A stretch of DNA of 64,000 nt from Microbacterium sp. TNHR37B (GTDB lineage: Bacteria > Actinomycetota > Actinomycetes > Actinomycetales > Microbacteriaceae), in contig NZ_LQGV01000002.1 in assembly GCF_001620065.1 (NCBI RefSeq), positions 1 through 64,000 on the forward strand. Reading direction: 5' to 3'. Every line of letters starts with the position of its first letter. The stretch's first letter is position 1. This document shows, piece after piece, positions 7,865-16,953 of the stretch. The position numbers were made by a program, and so were the translations under genes. The notes beneath the pieces were generated by a model, which was not told where the DNA came from, did not search any database, and saw nothing but the letters and a program-made list of their open reading frames with translations.

Positions 7865-10033
7865 ATGCCGACCACGGCACTTTCCGGAACCTCGACCGCC
7901 GCCAAGGCAGGCGCGCGCCGTCGTCGGGGATCTTCGGCCCGTCGAGACGACGAGGCCCCCCTCATCCCGATTCTCGCGCGCAAGGTGCGCGAGGTGGAGG
8001 CCAAGGCCCAGCGCGGCAAGCTCGGCCCGACCAACCGCGTCAAGTTCCAGGTGATCGCGTTCCTCGTGCGCGAGGAGCGGGCCCGGGTGAAGGCGGAGGC
8101 CGAGATCCCCGCCGCGACCCGTGCCGAGCTGCTCAAGCGCCTCGATGGCGTCGCGACGATCCTCGCCAAGACGGCCGCGCGAGACACCTCGCTGATCCAG
8201 CTGCTCGAAGTGGACCAGGCCACCTCGCCGGTGGCCCGCCGCATGCGCCGAGACTGGCTGTTGGAGTCGGGCGCCGAGCTTGCCGACGACGAGCTCATCA
8301 TCACCGACGTCGCGCCGGTGCAGGCTCCTGTCGTGCCCGCCGCCCTGGCCGACCGGCAGGTGGTGCCGCCCCAGATCGAGGCGCGCCGTGAGGCCAACCC
8401 CTTCCTGGCGCCCGACCTCGCGCTGCGGGCGCCCGCCGAGGCGCCGCGTCGCCGTCTCGACGGCTGGGAGCTCATGGGTCCCCTCTACAAGGCGTTCGAG
8501 ATGGGTGCCGGGGGTGGAGCCGCGTCGATGGAGCTTCCGCCGGTGCCCGAGTTCGACCGCCTCTCTCCCAAGGGGCTGGAGATCATGGCGCACCAGTCCC
8601 GCTTCCTGGAGGCGGTGCGAGCCGGACATCGGTCGTTCCTGCTGGCCGACGAGCCGGGTCTGGGGAAGACGGCGGAGTCCGTCCTCGCGGCCTCGGTGGC
8701 CGACGCCTATCCGCTCCTTGCCGTCGTCCCCAACGTCGTGAAGATGAACTGGGCGCGCGAGGTGGAGCGCTGGACACCGCAGCGGCGGGCGACCGTCATC
8801 CACGGCGACGGCGACACGGTGGATGCGTTCGCCGACGTGTTCATCGTCAACTATGAGGTCCTCGACCGGCACCTCTCGTGGCTCGGCTCGTTGGGTCTGC
8901 GAGGGATGGTGGTCGACGAGGCGCACTTCATCAAGAACCTCACCTCGCAGCGTTCGCAGAACGTGCTCGCGCTGGCCGGCCGCATCCGTGAGCAGGTCCG
9001 CGACCCGCTGATGCTCGCGCTGACCGGCACGCCGCTCATCAACGACGTCGAGGACTTCGACGCGATCTGGCGCTTCCTCGGCTGGACCAACGGCGAGAAG
9101 CCCGGTCCGGAGCTCATGGCCAAGCTCGACGCGACCGGCCTCACTCCGGCCGACAAGGCCTTCTACCCCGAGGCGCGCGACGCCGTCATCTCGCTCGGGA
9201 TCGTGCGGCGCAAGAAGAAGGACGTCGCCGCCGACCTGCCCGACAAGCTCATCGCCGACCTCCCGGTGGAGCTCGACGACGAGTTCGGTCGCTCCATCCG
9301 GGCCGCCGAGCAGGAGCTCGGTCAGCGCCTGGCCGCCAAGTACCGCCGGATCATCGAGGCGCGCGGCGACACCGTCGTCCTCGACGACATCGACGAGGAC
9401 ATCGTCCGGCTCGTCGCCCACGGCGAGCTCGAGGAGTCCAAGGCCGCGGGAACCGGTGCCGACAACGTGTTCACGATGGTGCGCAAGATCGGTCAGGCCA
9501 AGGCACTCCTGGCGGCCGACTACGCCGTGCAGCTGCAGCGCTCGGTCGGCAAGGTCGTCTTCTTCGCGAAGCACATCGACGTGATGGATGCCGCAGAAGC
9601 GCACTTCGCGGCGGCAGGCCTGCGTACCGTGTCGATTCGAGGCGACCAGTCCACCCCGGCCCGCCAGCAGGCGATCGACGCGTTCAACGGGGATCCCGAC
9701 GTGGCCATCGCCGTCTGTTCGTTGACGGCGGCCGGCGTCGGTCTGAACATGCAGGCCGCCTCCAACGTCGTCCTGGCGGAGCTGTCGTGGACGGCGGCCG
9801 AGCAGACGCAGGCGATCGACCGGGTGCACCGGATCGGTCAGGACGAGCCGGTCACGGCGTGGCGGATCATCGCGGCCCACACGATCGACACGAAGATCGC
9901 CGAGCTCATCGACTCCAAACAGGGCCTCGCGCAGCGCGCCCTCGACGGCGATCAGCTCGACCCGACCTCCAGCGACTCGGTCCAGTTGTCCGCACTCATG
10001 CACCTGCTCCGGCAGGCCTTGGGGGCGTTCTGA
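7865..10033 (+). CDS. SNF2-family DEAH helicase/translocase
   Basis: 722-aa superfamily 2 ATPase. Motifs in order: Walker A ADEPGLGKT (261-269), Walker B DEAH (351-354), TGTPLIND (motif III region), VVFFAKHIDVMD (motif IV), AAGVGLNMQAASNVVLAELSW (motif V), and the Q-x-x-RVHRIGQ motif VI (RVHRIGQ at 653-659), which is diagnostic of SNF2 rather than DEAD RNA helicases. It most resembles the SMARCAL1-like branch. The first 235 residues, with a basic start (ARRRRGSSARR) and helical middle, have no domain I recognise. GGAGGAGC precedes the ATG. It stands alone between terminators; no methylase or nuclease partner is adjacent, so a restriction or defence role is not supported. Confidence 0.88.
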   Translation: MPTTALSGTSTAAKAGARRRRGSSARRDDEAPLIPILARKVREVEAKAQRGKLGPTNRVKFQVIAFLVREERARVKAEAEIPAATRAELLKRLDGVATILAKTAARDTSLIQLLEVDQATSPVARRMRRDWLLESGAELADDELIITDVAPVQAPVVPAALADRQVVPPQIEARREANPFLAPDLALRAPAEAPRRRLDGWELMGPLYKAFEMGAGGGAASMELPPVPEFDRLSPKGLEIMAHQSRFLEAVRAGHRSFLLADEPGLGKTAESVLAASVADAYPLLAVVPNVVKMNWAREVERWTPQRRATVIHGDGDTVDAFADVFIVNYEVLDRHLSWLGSLGLRGMVVDEAHFIKNLTSQRSQNVLALAGRIREQVRDPLMLALTGTPLINDVEDFDAIWRFLGWTNGEKPGPELMAKLDATGLTPADKAFYPEARDAVISLGIVRRKKKDVAADLPDKLIADLPVELDDEFGRSIRAAEQELGQRLAAKYRRIIEARGDTVVLDDIDEDIVRLVAHGELEESKAAGTGADNVFTMVRKIGQAKALLAADYAVQLQRSVGKVVFFAKHIDVMDAAEAHFAAAGLRTVSIRGDQSTPARQQAIDAFNGDPDVAIAVCSLTAAGVGLNMQAASNVVLAELSWTAAEQTQAIDRVHRIGQDEPVTAWRIIAAHTIDTKIAELIDSKQGLAQRALDGDQLDPTSSDSVQLSALMHLLRQALGAF

Positions 10034-10060
10034 GCCCCGCCGTTTATCGACGGCGGGCTC
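10032..10060 (+). terminator. Terminator hairpin after SNF2 gene
   Basis: GAGCCCCGCCG (10032-10042) pairs with CGGCGGGCTC (10051-10060), one bulge, loop TTTATCGA. It starts inside the stop codon. Confidence 0.6.
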
Positions 10061-10154
10061 GCTGGCACCGCCACGCATCCGGCGATAGGGTCGGTGCGAG
10101 GCAATGGTGCCGCTCGGAACACCCGAATCATCGACACACCCGAAGGATCTCCCC

Positions 10155-11183
10155 ATGAAGATCGGCATCCTCACCAGCGGCGGCGACTGCCCCGGTCTGA
10201 ACGCCGTCATCCGCGGCGTCGTGCTCAAGGGCACGACCAACTACAACATCGAGTTCGTGGGAATCCGCGACGGCTGGCGAGGCGTCGTCGACGGCGACTT
10301 CTTCCCGCTCACGCGCCACGAGGTGAAGGGTCTGTCCAAGGTCGGCGGCACGATCCTCGGCACCAGCCGCACCAACCCCTACGAGGGACCGCGCGGCGGC
10401 GCCGAGAACATCGCGAAGACGCTCTACGGGCACCACATCGACGGAATCATCGCGATCGGTGGCGAGGGGACTCTCGCGGCAGCCAACAGGCTGTGGGGCG
10501 ACGGGATCAACGTCATGGGCGTCCCCAAGACGATCGACAACGATCTGCGGGCGACGGACTACTCGTTCGGCTTCGACACGGCCGTCAACATCGCGACCGA
10601 CGCCATGGACCGCCTCCGCACCACGGGCGACTCCCACCAGCGCTGCATGGTCGCCGAAGTCATGGGCCGCCATGTCGGATGGATCGCGCTGCATTCGGGG
10701 ATCGCGTCGGGCGCCCACGTCATCTGCATCCCGGAGGTGCCCATGTCGCTCGACGACATCGCGGCCCAGGTGCAGAAGGCCCACGATCGCGGGCGTGCGC
10801 CGCTGGTGGTGGTCTCCGAGGGATTCAAGCTCATCGGTCAGGACGAGGCCTTCAGCGACAAGGGGCTCGACGCCTTCAACCGGCCGCGCCTCGGTGGCAT
10901 CGGCGAGGTGCTCGCTCCGGAGATCGAGCGCATCACGGGCATCGAGACCCGCGCCACGGTGCTCGGCCACATCCAGCGGGGCGGGTCACCGTCCGCGTTC
11001 GACCGCGTCCTTGCGACTCGTCTCGGTCTCCATGCCGCCGATGCCGTGGTCGAGGGTGCGTGGGGCGAGATGGTCTCGATGAAGGGCACCGACATCGTCC
11101 GGGTTCCCTTCGCCGAAGCCCTCGGTGAACTCAACACCGTGCCGCTGTACCGCTACGAGGAAGCAGCCGCCCTGTTCGGCTGA
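10155..11183 (+). CDS. pfkA: 6-phosphofructokinase, group III type
   Basis: Phosphorylates fructose 6-phosphate to the 1,6-bisphosphate in glycolysis. 342 aa from the ATG at 10155 (MKIGILTSGGDCPGLNAVIRG). The phosphoryl-donor motif reads GGEGT (102-106) with Gly where ATP enzymes have Gly and PPi enzymes Asp; the next discriminator reads PKTIDND with Lys125, the residue usual in PPi and mixed group III enzymes. This combination is known in actinobacterial ATP-dependent PFKs, so ATP use is likelier. MGRHVGWIALHSG is also group III-like. It is a single transcription unit with a long hairpin behind it. Confidence 0.93.
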   Translation: MKIGILTSGGDCPGLNAVIRGVVLKGTTNYNIEFVGIRDGWRGVVDGDFFPLTRHEVKGLSKVGGTILGTSRTNPYEGPRGGAENIAKTLYGHHIDGIIAIGGEGTLAAANRLWGDGINVMGVPKTIDNDLRATDYSFGFDTAVNIATDAMDRLRTTGDSHQRCMVAEVMGRHVGWIALHSGIASGAHVICIPEVPMSLDDIAAQVQKAHDRGRAPLVVVSEGFKLIGQDEAFSDKGLDAFNRPRLGGIGEVLAPEIERITGIETRATVLGHIQRGGSPSAFDRVLATRLGLHAADAVVEGAWGEMVSMKGTDIVRVPFAEALGELNTVPLYRYEEAAALFG

Positions 11184-11497
11184 GCGGGACCAGCGCCACG
11201 CAGGCGATCTCTGCTGCACAGGACTCTCCGCTGGAGAGTCTCCTGTCCAGGAGAGATCGCCTGCGGTGTGTGTGCCCGGCGGCTCCCCACGGCCGCGGCG
11301 TCGGCTCCTCCCCAGGGCGGGGCGGGGCGGAGTGTCTGCGTGACGTGCGGACTGCGCACCCACGGGAGTGGAGAGGCCCGCGGGCGGAAGAACTGGCCAA
11401 CCGCCGCCGATCAGGCAAGATCCGCTGATCAGGTCGCCATGGTGAAGAGGCTCCTGCAGTCCGGAGAACTCCTGCGCACCCGTGCGGACGGGATGGG
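11184..11497. other. 314-bp gap between convergent pfkA and oligopeptidase B
   Basis: Holds the long pfkA inverted repeat (11200-11264) and a G-rich run of GGG and GGGG blocks separated by single C (11315-11330). No credible gene was seen on either strand. Confidence 0.7.
11200..11264 (+). terminator. Long imperfect hairpin after pfkA
   Basis: Outer arms GCAGGCGATCTCT (11200-11212) and AGAGATCGCCTGC (11252-11264); inner arms ACAGGACTCTCC (11218-11229) and GGAGAGTCTCCTGT (11233-11246, two extra bases). Between convergent genes it may act for both strands. Confidence 0.6.
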
Positions 11498-13600
11498 TCA
11501 GTCGGCGACGCCCAGCACGTCCAGGAGCCACGCGAGCTCGAAAGCGCGCTGGTGCCACGCGTTGTACCGACCGCTCACGCCACCGTGGCCCGCGACCATC
11601 TCGCACCGCAGGAGCGCGTCGGCGCCCACCTCCCGAAGACGCGCCACCCACTTGGCCGGCTCCACGTACAGCACCCGCGTGTCGTTGAGCGAGGTGGTCG
11701 CGAGGATGCGGGGATAGGAGACGCCCTCTCGCACGTTCTCGTACGGGGTGTACGACTTCATGTAGGCGTAGACCTCGGCGTCGTGCAACGGGTCTCCCCA
11801 TTCGTCCCACTCGATCACGGTGAGGGGGAGAGACGGGTCGAGGATCGTCGTCAGCGCGTCGACGAAGGGCACGTCGGCGAGCACGCCCGCGAACAGCTCC
11901 GGGGCGAGGTTGGCCACCGCCCCCATCAAGAGCCCGCCGGCCGAGCCGCCTTCGGCCACGAGGCGGTCAGGCGTGGTCCAGCCGCCGTCGACGAGATGAC
12001 GGGCGCACGCGACGAAGTCGGTGAAGGTGTTGCGCTTGTGCAGCAGCTTGCCGTCCTCGTACCATTGCCGGCCCAACTCGCCTCCGCCGCGCACGTGAGC
12101 GACCGCGAAGACGACACCGCGATCCAGCTCCGAGAGTCGGGCGACCGAGAAGCCCGGCTCGATCGAGTGCTCGTACGAGCCGTAGCCGTAGAGGTGCACG
12201 GGGCGCGGGGAGTCACCGGGAGCGCCGAACGAGCGCTTCCAGACGAGCGAGAGAGGGATGCGGGTGCCGTCGTCGGCCGTCGCCCAGATGCGCTCCTGGC
12301 CGTAGTCGGCGGGGTCGTAGCCCCCGAGCACCGGCTGCTGCTTGCGTAGCAGCAGCTCGCCGGTGGCGATGACGTAGTCGTAGACGGTCCCGGGCGTCGT
12401 GAACGATCCGTACCCGATCCGCAGGAGCGGGGGCGCCCACTCGGGGTTGCCCGCGGTGCCGACGGCGTACAGCGGCTCGTCGAAGGCGATCTCGGAGACC
12501 GCCGCGCTCACGTAGTCGAGCACGCCGAGCCGCGGGAGCCCGTCGCGGCGGTAGGACACGACGCCCCAGTCGCGGAAGGCCGCGACATCCAGCAGGCGGC
12601 GACCCGGAACGTGGGGGAGGACCACCCGGCGCGCCCCGGAGGGATCGGCGACCGACACCTGCACGAGCTCGAAGTCGAGCGCGTCGTCGTTGTGCAGCAC
12701 GTAGAGGACGTCTTCGCCGTCGACGATCGCATGCGTCGCGGAGTACTCCACGCCCTCCCGTCGCGGCCAGACGACGCGCGGTTGCGCACGCAGGTCGTCG
12801 GCGGGCACCAGGAACTCCTCAGAGGTGATCGAAGACCCCACCTCGATCATGAGGTAACGGTCACTCCGGGTGAACCCGGCACCGACCCAATAGCGCTCGT
12901 CCGGTTCGTGGAAGAGGCGCTGGTCACTGTCGGCGGAGGTGCCGATCTCGTGCAGCCAGACCGTGTCGGGACGCCACGCGTCGTCGACCGTCGTATAGAC
13001 GACGAACCGGCCATCGGGGGAGAACGAGGCACCGGCCGACGTGTTGGTGACGACGTCGTCCAGGTCCGTCCCGGACGCCAGATCGCGGATCCGCAGGGTG
13101 TAGCGCTCATCGCCTTCGACATCCACGCCGTAGAGCAGGAGGCGGCCGTCGGTGGAGACCTCGAGGCTGCCGAGGGAGAAGAACTCGTGGCCGTCCGCTT
13201 CGACGTTGCCGTCGAGGAGAACCTCCTCCCCGGCGATGGGAACGTCGGCGGCGAGCTCCGGCGGCGTCCAGTCATCGGGCGAGGCGAGGGGCGCCCGGCA
13301 ATGGATGCCGTACTGCTTGCCCTCCACGGTGCGCCCGTAGTACCACCAGTCGCCGCGGCGCGCCGGGACGGACAGGTCGGTCTCGAGCGTTCGGCCCTTG
13401 ATCTCGTCGAAGATGCGGGAACGCAGCCCCGCCAGGTGAGCCGTGCGCGCCTCGGTGTAGGCGTTCTCGGCCTCGAGATGCGCGATGACATCGGCGTCGT
13501 CCTTCGCGCGGAGCCACTCGTACGGATCGACGACGTCGTCTCCGTGGTGGCTGCGAGTGGTCGGTCGGGCGGGGGCGACGGGAGGCTGCGCGGTGCTCAC
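11498..13600 (-). CDS. ptrB: Oligopeptidase B (S9A serine peptidase)
   Basis: Cytoplasmic serine peptidase that cleaves short peptides, classically after Arg or Lys. 700 aa: an N-terminal seven-bladed propeller (about 1-420) and a C-terminal alpha/beta-hydrolase domain. Nucleophile Ser553 in EGGSAGGLLMG, the Asp in LNDTRVLYVEPAKW, and His672 in VAGHGGVSGRYN make the triad. The order and full length match oligopeptidase B. The GTG start at 13600 is 6 nt after a TAGCGT box. It is divergent from the Pit gene. A second S9-type peptidase is cut at the window end. Confidence 0.93.
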   Translation of the reverse strand: MSTAQPPVAPARPTTRSHHGDDVVDPYEWLRAKDDADVIAHLEAENAYTEARTAHLAGLRSRIFDEIKGRTLETDLSVPARRGDWWYYGRTVEGKQYGIHCRAPLASPDDWTPPELAADVPIAGEEVLLDGNVEADGHEFFSLGSLEVSTDGRLLLYGVDVEGDERYTLRIRDLASGTDLDDVVTNTSAGASFSPDGRFVVYTTVDDAWRPDTVWLHEIGTSADSDQRLFHEPDERYWVGAGFTRSDRYLMIEVGSSITSEEFLVPADDLRAQPRVVWPRREGVEYSATHAIVDGEDVLYVLHNDDALDFELVQVSVADPSGARRVVLPHVPGRRLLDVAAFRDWGVVSYRRDGLPRLGVLDYVSAAVSEIAFDEPLYAVGTAGNPEWAPPLLRIGYGSFTTPGTVYDYVIATGELLLRKQQPVLGGYDPADYGQERIWATADDGTRIPLSLVWKRSFGAPGDSPRPVHLYGYGSYEHSIEPGFSVARLSELDRGVVFAVAHVRGGGELGRQWYEDGKLLHKRNTFTDFVACARHLVDGGWTTPDRLVAEGGSAGGLLMGAVANLAPELFAGVLADVPFVDALTTILDPSLPLTVIEWDEWGDPLHDAEVYAYMKSYTPYENVREGVSYPRILATTSLNDTRVLYVEPAKWVARLREVGADALLRCEMVAGHGGVSGRYNAWHQRAFELAWLLDVLGVAD

Positions 13601-13606
13601 CGTCCC

Positions 13607-13612
13607 ACGCTA
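13607..13612 (-). promoter_or_regulatory. -10 box of oligopeptidase B gene, leaderless layout
   Basis: Minus-strand TAGCGT, 6 nt before the GTG start at 13600. Confidence 0.55.
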
Positions 13613-13693
13613 ACGGAACGGAAATCACCGGTCGCCCCGTGTTCTGAGATCCCCGCCTGATGTGCGAGGATTTTCCTCGTCCGGTTGCCGGAA

Positions 13694-13711
13694 CCTGAAC
13701 CCACGGTGAAC
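13694..13711 (-). promoter_or_regulatory. Candidate PHO box upstream of the phosphate transporter
   Basis: Read on the minus strand, two units follow each other at an 11-bp period: GTTCACCgtgg then GTTCAggttcc. GTTCACC repeats at 11 bp are the PhoP direct repeats known from Streptomyces. It lies 63 bp before the Pit gene. A hairpin CGAGGA-ttt-TCCTCG (13665-13679) is beside it. The match is seen; binding is inferred. Confidence 0.4.
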
Positions 13712-13773
13712 TCTTCGTTCGCTGCCGCCGACAGTGGTCGGCCCACCCCACTCCTCCTGACGGAAAGCGAACT

Positions 13774-15174
13774 GTGGAAGCCGCAGTCTTCATCGTCGTG
13801 CTGGTGATCGCGCTGGCACTCTTCTTCGACTTCACCAACGGATTCCACGACACGGCGAACGCCATGGCGACCCCGATCGCCACCGGCGCCCTCAAGCCCA
13901 AGGTCGCCGTGCTCCTGGCCGCCGGCCTCAACCTGGTGGGGGCGTTCCTGTCCACCGAGGTCTCCAAGACCATCTCGCATGGGATGATCCGTGAGGACGG
14001 CATCGACGCGTCGACCTTCCTCCCGATCATCTTCGCCGGCCTCATCGGCGCCATCACGTGGAACATGCTCACGTGGCTTCTGGGCCTTCCCTCCAGCTCG
14101 TCCCACGCGCTGTTCGGCGGGCTGATCGGCGCGACCCTGGTCGGAACGATGAGTGCGGCCGCGATCGACTTCGGCGTCGTTCTGAGCAAGGTCGTGCTGC
14201 CGGCGCTCATCGCGCCGTTCACGGCGGGAGTCATCGCGTTCGTCGTCACCAAGATCGCCTACGCCGTCACACGGCGGTACGACAACAAGCCCGATGGCCG
14301 CGACGGTTTCCGCTGGGGGCAGATCTTCACCTCCTCCCTCGTGGCGCTCGCGCACGGCACCAACGACGCCCAGAAGACGATGGGTGTCATCACGCTGGCG
14401 TTGATCACGGCCGGAATGCAGGATCGTGAGCACGCAGATCCGCAGTTCTGGGTCATCTTCGCGTGTGCCTTCACGATCGCCCTCGGCACCTACATGGGCG
14501 GGTGGCGGATCATCCGCACGCTCGGCAAGGGCCTCACCGACGTCAAGCCGGCGCAGGGCTTCTCGGCGGAGTCGTCGACCGCGTCGACGATCCTCGCTTC
14601 CAGCTTCTTCGGCTTCGCCCTCTCGACGACGCAGGTCGCGTCGGGGTCGGTGATCGGCTCGGGCCTCGGCCGCCGCGGCTCCAAGGTGCGCTGGGGCACG
14701 GTCGGGCGCATCGCGGTCGGCTGGGTGCTGACGCTGCCGGCGGCCGGCGCCGTCGGCGCGGCCGCGGCCCTCATCGTCGTCTGGCTCGGCGACATCTGGG
14801 GTGTCACGGTGGGCGCGCTGATCGCGCTCGTGATCATCCTGGCGATCTTCGCCCGGTCGCGCCGCAACGCGGTCCACGCCGGCAACGCGATGAGCGAGGT
14901 CGCCGACTCCGGCCACGCCGTCAAGGTCAAGCGAAACCCGCCGCCGACGCGCCGCCAGCGCGCGATCCTGCGTGAGCAGGCGCGACAGAAGGCGGAAGAG
15001 GAGGCTCGGCAGAAGGCCGAACGGAAGGCGAAGGCGAAGGCCGACGCCAAGAAGGCGGCGGGCGAGAAGAAGAAGGCCGCCGACGACAAGCGCGCCGCCG
15101 AGAAGGCCCGCGCCGCCGCATCGAAGAGCCAGGCCCCCGAGAAGGGCTCGCACGGCAAGGGGGGCAAGAAGTGA
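13774..15174 (+). CDS. pit: PiT-family inorganic phosphate transporter
   Basis: Inner-membrane symporter that takes up phosphate, usually as metal-phosphate, driven by protons. 466 aa. Both family signatures are present: GFHDTANAMATPIATG (about 23-38) and ALAHGTNDAQKTMGVI (about 193-208), plus QVASGSVIGSGLG in the second half. Around ten membrane segments are visible. Residues about 385-466 form a Lys/Ala/Glu-rich cytoplasmic tail, a lineage feature. The GTG start gives MEAAVFIVVLVIALALFFDF. The next gene overlaps its stop (GTGA at 15171). A candidate PHO box upstream suggests control by PhoP under phosphate limitation. Confidence 0.92.
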   Translation: MEAAVFIVVLVIALALFFDFTNGFHDTANAMATPIATGALKPKVAVLLAAGLNLVGAFLSTEVSKTISHGMIREDGIDASTFLPIIFAGLIGAITWNMLTWLLGLPSSSSHALFGGLIGATLVGTMSAAAIDFGVVLSKVVLPALIAPFTAGVIAFVVTKIAYAVTRRYDNKPDGRDGFRWGQIFTSSLVALAHGTNDAQKTMGVITLALITAGMQDREHADPQFWVIFACAFTIALGTYMGGWRIIRTLGKGLTDVKPAQGFSAESSTASTILASSFFGFALSTTQVASGSVIGSGLGRRGSKVRWGTVGRIAVGWVLTLPAAGAVGAAAALIVVWLGDIWGVTVGALIALVIILAIFARSRRNAVHAGNAMSEVADSGHAVKVKRNPPPTRRQRAILREQARQKAEEEARQKAERKAKAKADAKKAAGEKKKAADDKRAAEKARAAASKSQAPEKGSHGKGGKK

Positions 15175-15503
15175 TCGTCCAGATCGACTGGGCCGCGTTC
15201 CTCGCGGTCTTCGCCGCTGCGCTCGTGGGTGCCTCTCTCGTCGTCGGTTTCTACGCCATCGGTCTCCGACTGCTCGTCCGTGCCGGCCGTGCACCGGTGG
15301 TCGCGCCCGCCGAGTTCACGGACGCCATCACCGTCATCAGCGAGAAGGAAGCCCGCCGCGCCGCCAAGGCCGCAGCGAAGGCCGCGAAGAAGAGCCCGCT
15401 CACCGACGGGCAGAAGCGTGTCGCGCTGATCGGTGCGTACGCCTCTTTCGGCGTCTGCGCCCTCGCGGTGCTGGGCGGACTCCTCCTCCTGGTGCTGCAC
15501 TGA
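15171..15503 (+). CDS. Small two-helix membrane protein coupled to pit
   Basis: 110 aa, unknown. A hydrophobic helix at about 8-33, a basic Ala/Lys-rich middle (ARRAAKAAAKAAKKS, about 60-76) and a second helix at about 88-109. It overlaps pit by four bases (GTGA), so it is translated with the transporter; it could be an accessory subunit. The Ala/Lys stretch resembles the tail of the Pit protein itself. Confidence 0.75.
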   Translation: MIVQIDWAAFLAVFAAALVGASLVVGFYAIGLRLLVRAGRAPVVAPAEFTDAITVISEKEARRAAKAAAKAAKKSPLTDGQKRVALIGAYASFGVCALAVLGGLLLLVLH

Positions 15504-15544
15504 TCGCACCGCGCCGGCGCCCCGTGACTGTCCCGGGCGGCTTC

Positions 15545-15550
15545 TAGGCT
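15545..15550 (+). promoter_or_regulatory. -10 box of phosphodiesterase gene, leaderless layout
   Basis: TAGGCT, 6 nt before the ATG at 15557. Confidence 0.55.
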
Positions 15551-15556
15551 GGGAGC

Positions 15557-16540
15557 ATGGACGGCACTGCTGACGACACCGCGCGACGCGACGCGGCACC
15601 GACTGGGGCCGCGCGGAGCGGATCGCACCCCGAGGTGCAGTTCGGCCGCCATCCCCGCGCGGCGAGGACCCTCATTCATCTCAGCGACACGCATCTGCTC
15701 GCGGGCAACCCTCCGCTGGGAGGCCGGTACGACACCGCCACGAACCTCGAGGCGACCCTCGCTGCGATCGAGCGGACCGGGATCCGCCCCGATGCCCTCG
15801 TCTTCACGGGCGACCTGACCGACCTGGGCGAGCCGGAGGCCTACCGCGACCTCCGCCGTCGAGTGGAGCCCTTCGCCGCACGCCTGGGTGCCCCCGTCGT
15901 CTGGGTGGCGGGCAACCACGACGAGCGGCCGGCCCTGCGATCCGCGCTCCTCGACCAAGAGGCCTCCGACGCCCCGGTCACCGGGGTGTGGGATCTCGAC
16001 GGCCTCCGTCTCATCGCGCTCGACACGTCGGTGCCCGGCTGGCACCACGGCGACCTCGACGAGACGCAGCTCGCGTGGCTGCGCGATGTGCTGGCCGAGC
16101 CTGCCCCCCACGGCTCGCTCATCGCCCTCCACCACCCGCCGCTGCCCACACACATCCCCTTCTTCGACATCCTCGAGCTGCGCCGGCAGGACGAGCTCGC
16201 CGCCGTGCTGCGGGGTTCCGATGTACGCGGCATCCTCGCCGGCCATCTGCATTACTCCACCAGCGGCACGTTCGCGGGGATCCCGGTCAGCGTCGCGGCC
16301 GCGACCTGCTACACGATGAACCTGCAGCGCCCGCCGTCAGCGGTCAACGGCATGGACGCCGGCCAGTCCTTCCACCTGGTGCACGTTTATGACGACGTGA
16401 TCACCCACGCCGTGGTGCCGGTGGTGGCCGCCGAGACCGCCGAGCACTTCTCTCCGGAATGGGTGGCGAAGATGGCCGAGCTGACACCCGAGGAACGGCT
16501 GGCAGCCTTCTCTCGAAAGGCGCCGCATCCCCCCGCTTGA
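15557..16540 (+). CDS. Metallophosphoesterase, CpdA-like
   Basis: 327-aa calcineurin-type phosphoesterase. Metal-binding motifs in order: LSDTHL (about 42-47), FTGDLTD (about 83-89), GNHDE (about 119-123), HHPPLP (about 193-198), and GHLH (about 230-233). The layout matches class III cyclic nucleotide phosphodiesterases such as CpdA and Rv0805, so 3',5'-cAMP hydrolysis is possible, but the family is promiscuous. The first 35 residues are a polar extension without a signal peptide. It stands next to the MerR/aldo-keto reductase unit; the -35 box of that unit overlaps this gene's stop codon. Confidence 0.82.
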   Translation: MDGTADDTARRDAAPTGAARSGSHPEVQFGRHPRAARTLIHLSDTHLLAGNPPLGGRYDTATNLEATLAAIERTGIRPDALVFTGDLTDLGEPEAYRDLRRRVEPFAARLGAPVVWVAGNHDERPALRSALLDQEASDAPVTGVWDLDGLRLIALDTSVPGWHHGDLDETQLAWLRDVLAEPAPHGSLIALHHPPLPTHIPFFDILELRRQDELAAVLRGSDVRGILAGHLHYSTSGTFAGIPVSVAAATCYTMNLQRPPSAVNGMDAGQSFHLVHVYDDVITHAVVPVVAAETAEHFSPEWVAKMAELTPEERLAAFSRKAPHPPA

Positions 16541-16567
16541 CCTGGAGTGCACTCGAAGTTCTAGCGT
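16537..16567 (+). promoter_or_regulatory. MerR-type promoter (19-bp spacer) with operator dyad
   Basis: -35 TTGACC (16537-16542) and -10 TAGCGT (16562-16567) are 19 bp apart, the long spacer typical of MerR-controlled promoters. The spacer holds the palindrome GAGTGCACTC (16545-16554) within a wider imperfect dyad from 16540 to 16559. The ATG of merR comes 6 nt after the -10, so the transcript should be leaderless. Confidence 0.7.
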
Positions 16568-16573
16568 GAGGGC

Positions 16574-16953
16574 ATGACGTTCCTCCACGAAGGACTCTCG
16601 ATCTCCGAGGCCGCTGCGGCAACCGGATTGTCGACTCACACGTTGCGCTACTACGAGCGCGCCGGGCTCATGCTGACGCCTGTCGACCGGGCGTCGTCGA
16701 CACACCGCAGATACAGCACGGCGGACGTCACGTGGGTGCAGTTTCTCACCCGGCTCCGCTCCACGGGCATGCCGATCTCGGCCATACGCAGATACACGGA
16801 GATGGTGCGGGCGGGGGAGTCGTCGGTGGAGGAGCGCCTCGACCTGCTGCTGCGACATCGCGCGGACGTGCTCGCCCAACTCGACGAGATCACGGCGAGT
16901 CTCGCCGCCATCGACCACAAGATCGCCGTCTATCGGCAGAAGGAGACACACGG

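Noticed and set aside
7028-10240. 1070-codon open frame on the minus strand opposite ribF, the SNF2 gene and pfkA
   Set aside because: It is the shadow of three convincing plus-strand genes; its product is Arg/Gly/His/Asp-rich low complexity, as expected from the antisense of G+C-biased codons.
11315-11330. Possible G-quadruplex (GGG, GGGG, GGGG, GG separated by single C)
   Set aside because: The fourth run has only two G and such runs are frequent at this base composition; no gene or promoter is close by.
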